A stretch of 5,841 bases of DNA from an uncultured Phycisphaerales bacterium (GTDB lineage Bacteria; Planctomycetota; Phycisphaerae; Phycisphaerales; UBA1924). Every line of letters starts with the position of its first letter. Positions within the stretch are counted from its first letter, which is position 1. Both the position numbers and the translations under genes were made by a program. The stretch covers positions 1 through 5,841 of the forward strand of contig CALAFV010000332.1 in the NCBI GenBank assembly GCA_937891445.1. Direction: 5' to 3'. Of the stretch, positions 5,525 to 5,841 are shown piece by piece. The notes beneath the pieces are model-generated. The model saw only the letters and a list, made by a program, of their open reading frames with translations, was not told the origin of the DNA and searched no databases.

Positions 5525-5841
5525 GGGTCAAGTCCGGGGCCGCCGGCGCGCCGCGAGGCGGGGGCCGGGGAAGGTGGTATCGGCGGTTGCGGTGGTGGGC
5601 TTGGGGGCGATGGGGACGCTCGTGGGATGCGGGGGAGCGCCCGCCCCGATCGTCGGGGGCGCCGCCGAGCCGGGGGATGCGCCCGTGCGCGCGGCGGGGC
5701 TCGAGCCTGTGGAGTCGGTGCTGGTGCTGAGCCCCGGGGCGATGCTCGTGGCGCCGGTGGAGGTGCGGGGGGCGCTGCCGGTGGGGCCGATCGCGGTGCG
5801 CGTGGGATCGGGGAGGGGGGAGGCTGGGGCGGAACTGCGCG
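5523..5841 (+). CDS. N-terminal part of a predicted lipoprotein, cut by the right window edge
   Basis: This open frame of 106 codons runs off the window. Its beginning is a textbook lipoprotein signal: a basic region (RGRRRAARRGPGK, 5-17), a hydrophobic core (VVSAVAVVGLGAMGTL, 18-33) and the lipobox LVGC with C36 as the lipidated cysteine. Glycine follows the cysteine rather than aspartate, so by the E. coli sorting rule it would go to the outer membrane. The mature part seen so far starts with a Gly/Ala/Pro-rich linker and then alternating hydrophobic stretches (for example ESVLVLSPGAMLVAPVEVRG) that suggest beta strands; I recognise no domain. Codons end almost always in G or C. The start is uncertain. 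No start codon exists between 5523 and the hydrophobic core, so it must be at 5523 or upstream. ATG 5496, with AGGA five bases before it, is the best alternative. Confidence 0.68.
   Translation, partial: MGQVRGRRRAARRGPGKVVSAVAVVGLGAMGTLVGCGGAPAPIVGGAAEPGDAPVRAAGLEPVESVLVLSPGAMLVAPVEVRGALPVGPIAVRVGSGRGEAGAELR

Noticed and set aside
1..5841. CRISPR array, tRNA or rRNA genes, insertion sequences, phage or defence genes
   Set aside because: I looked for regularly spaced repeats, terminal inverted repeats, transposase or integrase motifs and tRNA-like cloverleaf arms, and saw none. The coding content leaves no gap larger than 218 bases.

Overview
The window is about 70% G+C. It looks like the chromosome of a Gram-negative-type bacterium that makes menaquinone by the futalosine route. 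Two exported proteins are present: one with a signal-peptidase-I signal and one with a lipobox. A planctomycete of the Phycisphaerae type is my best guess, but that is inference from composition and gene content; no ribosomal RNA or other marker is present to fix the taxonomy.

Layout from left to right. Bases 1-2404 on the minus strand are one uninterrupted coding region, cut by the left edge. It encodes a secreted tandem-domain M16 (insulinase-like) zinc peptidase with an intact HxxEH site and a clear signal peptide. A 135-base gap follows, holding a G+C-rich inverted repeat and the peptidase's ribosome binding site. Bases 2540-3982 (minus) encode MqnC, the radical SAM enzyme that cyclises dehypoxanthine futalosine; it is longer than usual because of an internal insertion. 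A 218-base divergent region follows, with the only A/T-rich island in the window, which gives a candidate mqnC promoter. Bases 4201-5169 (plus) encode an unrecognised membrane protein with four predicted helices. Bases 5153-5524 (minus) encode a small protein with a CBM48/AMPK-type glycogen-binding fold, converging with the membrane gene and overlapping it by 17 bases. From 5523 to the right edge, a plus-strand gene with a lipoprotein signal peptide begins. Its start codon shares two bases with the start codon of the CBM gene.

The genes do not form an obvious single pathway. mqnC is a respiratory-quinone gene, the peptidase and lipoprotein act outside the cytoplasm, and the CBM protein suggests contact with glycogen or another alpha-glucan. 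The orientations (minus, minus, plus, minus, plus) rule out one operon; only the peptidase could be co-transcribed with mqnC. The plus strand is G-rich in the third codon positions of genes on both strands, which points to a replication-strand bias across the whole window. Such high G+C leaves few stop codons, so the window is full of long false reading frames. I see no convincing evidence for a new multi-gene system.
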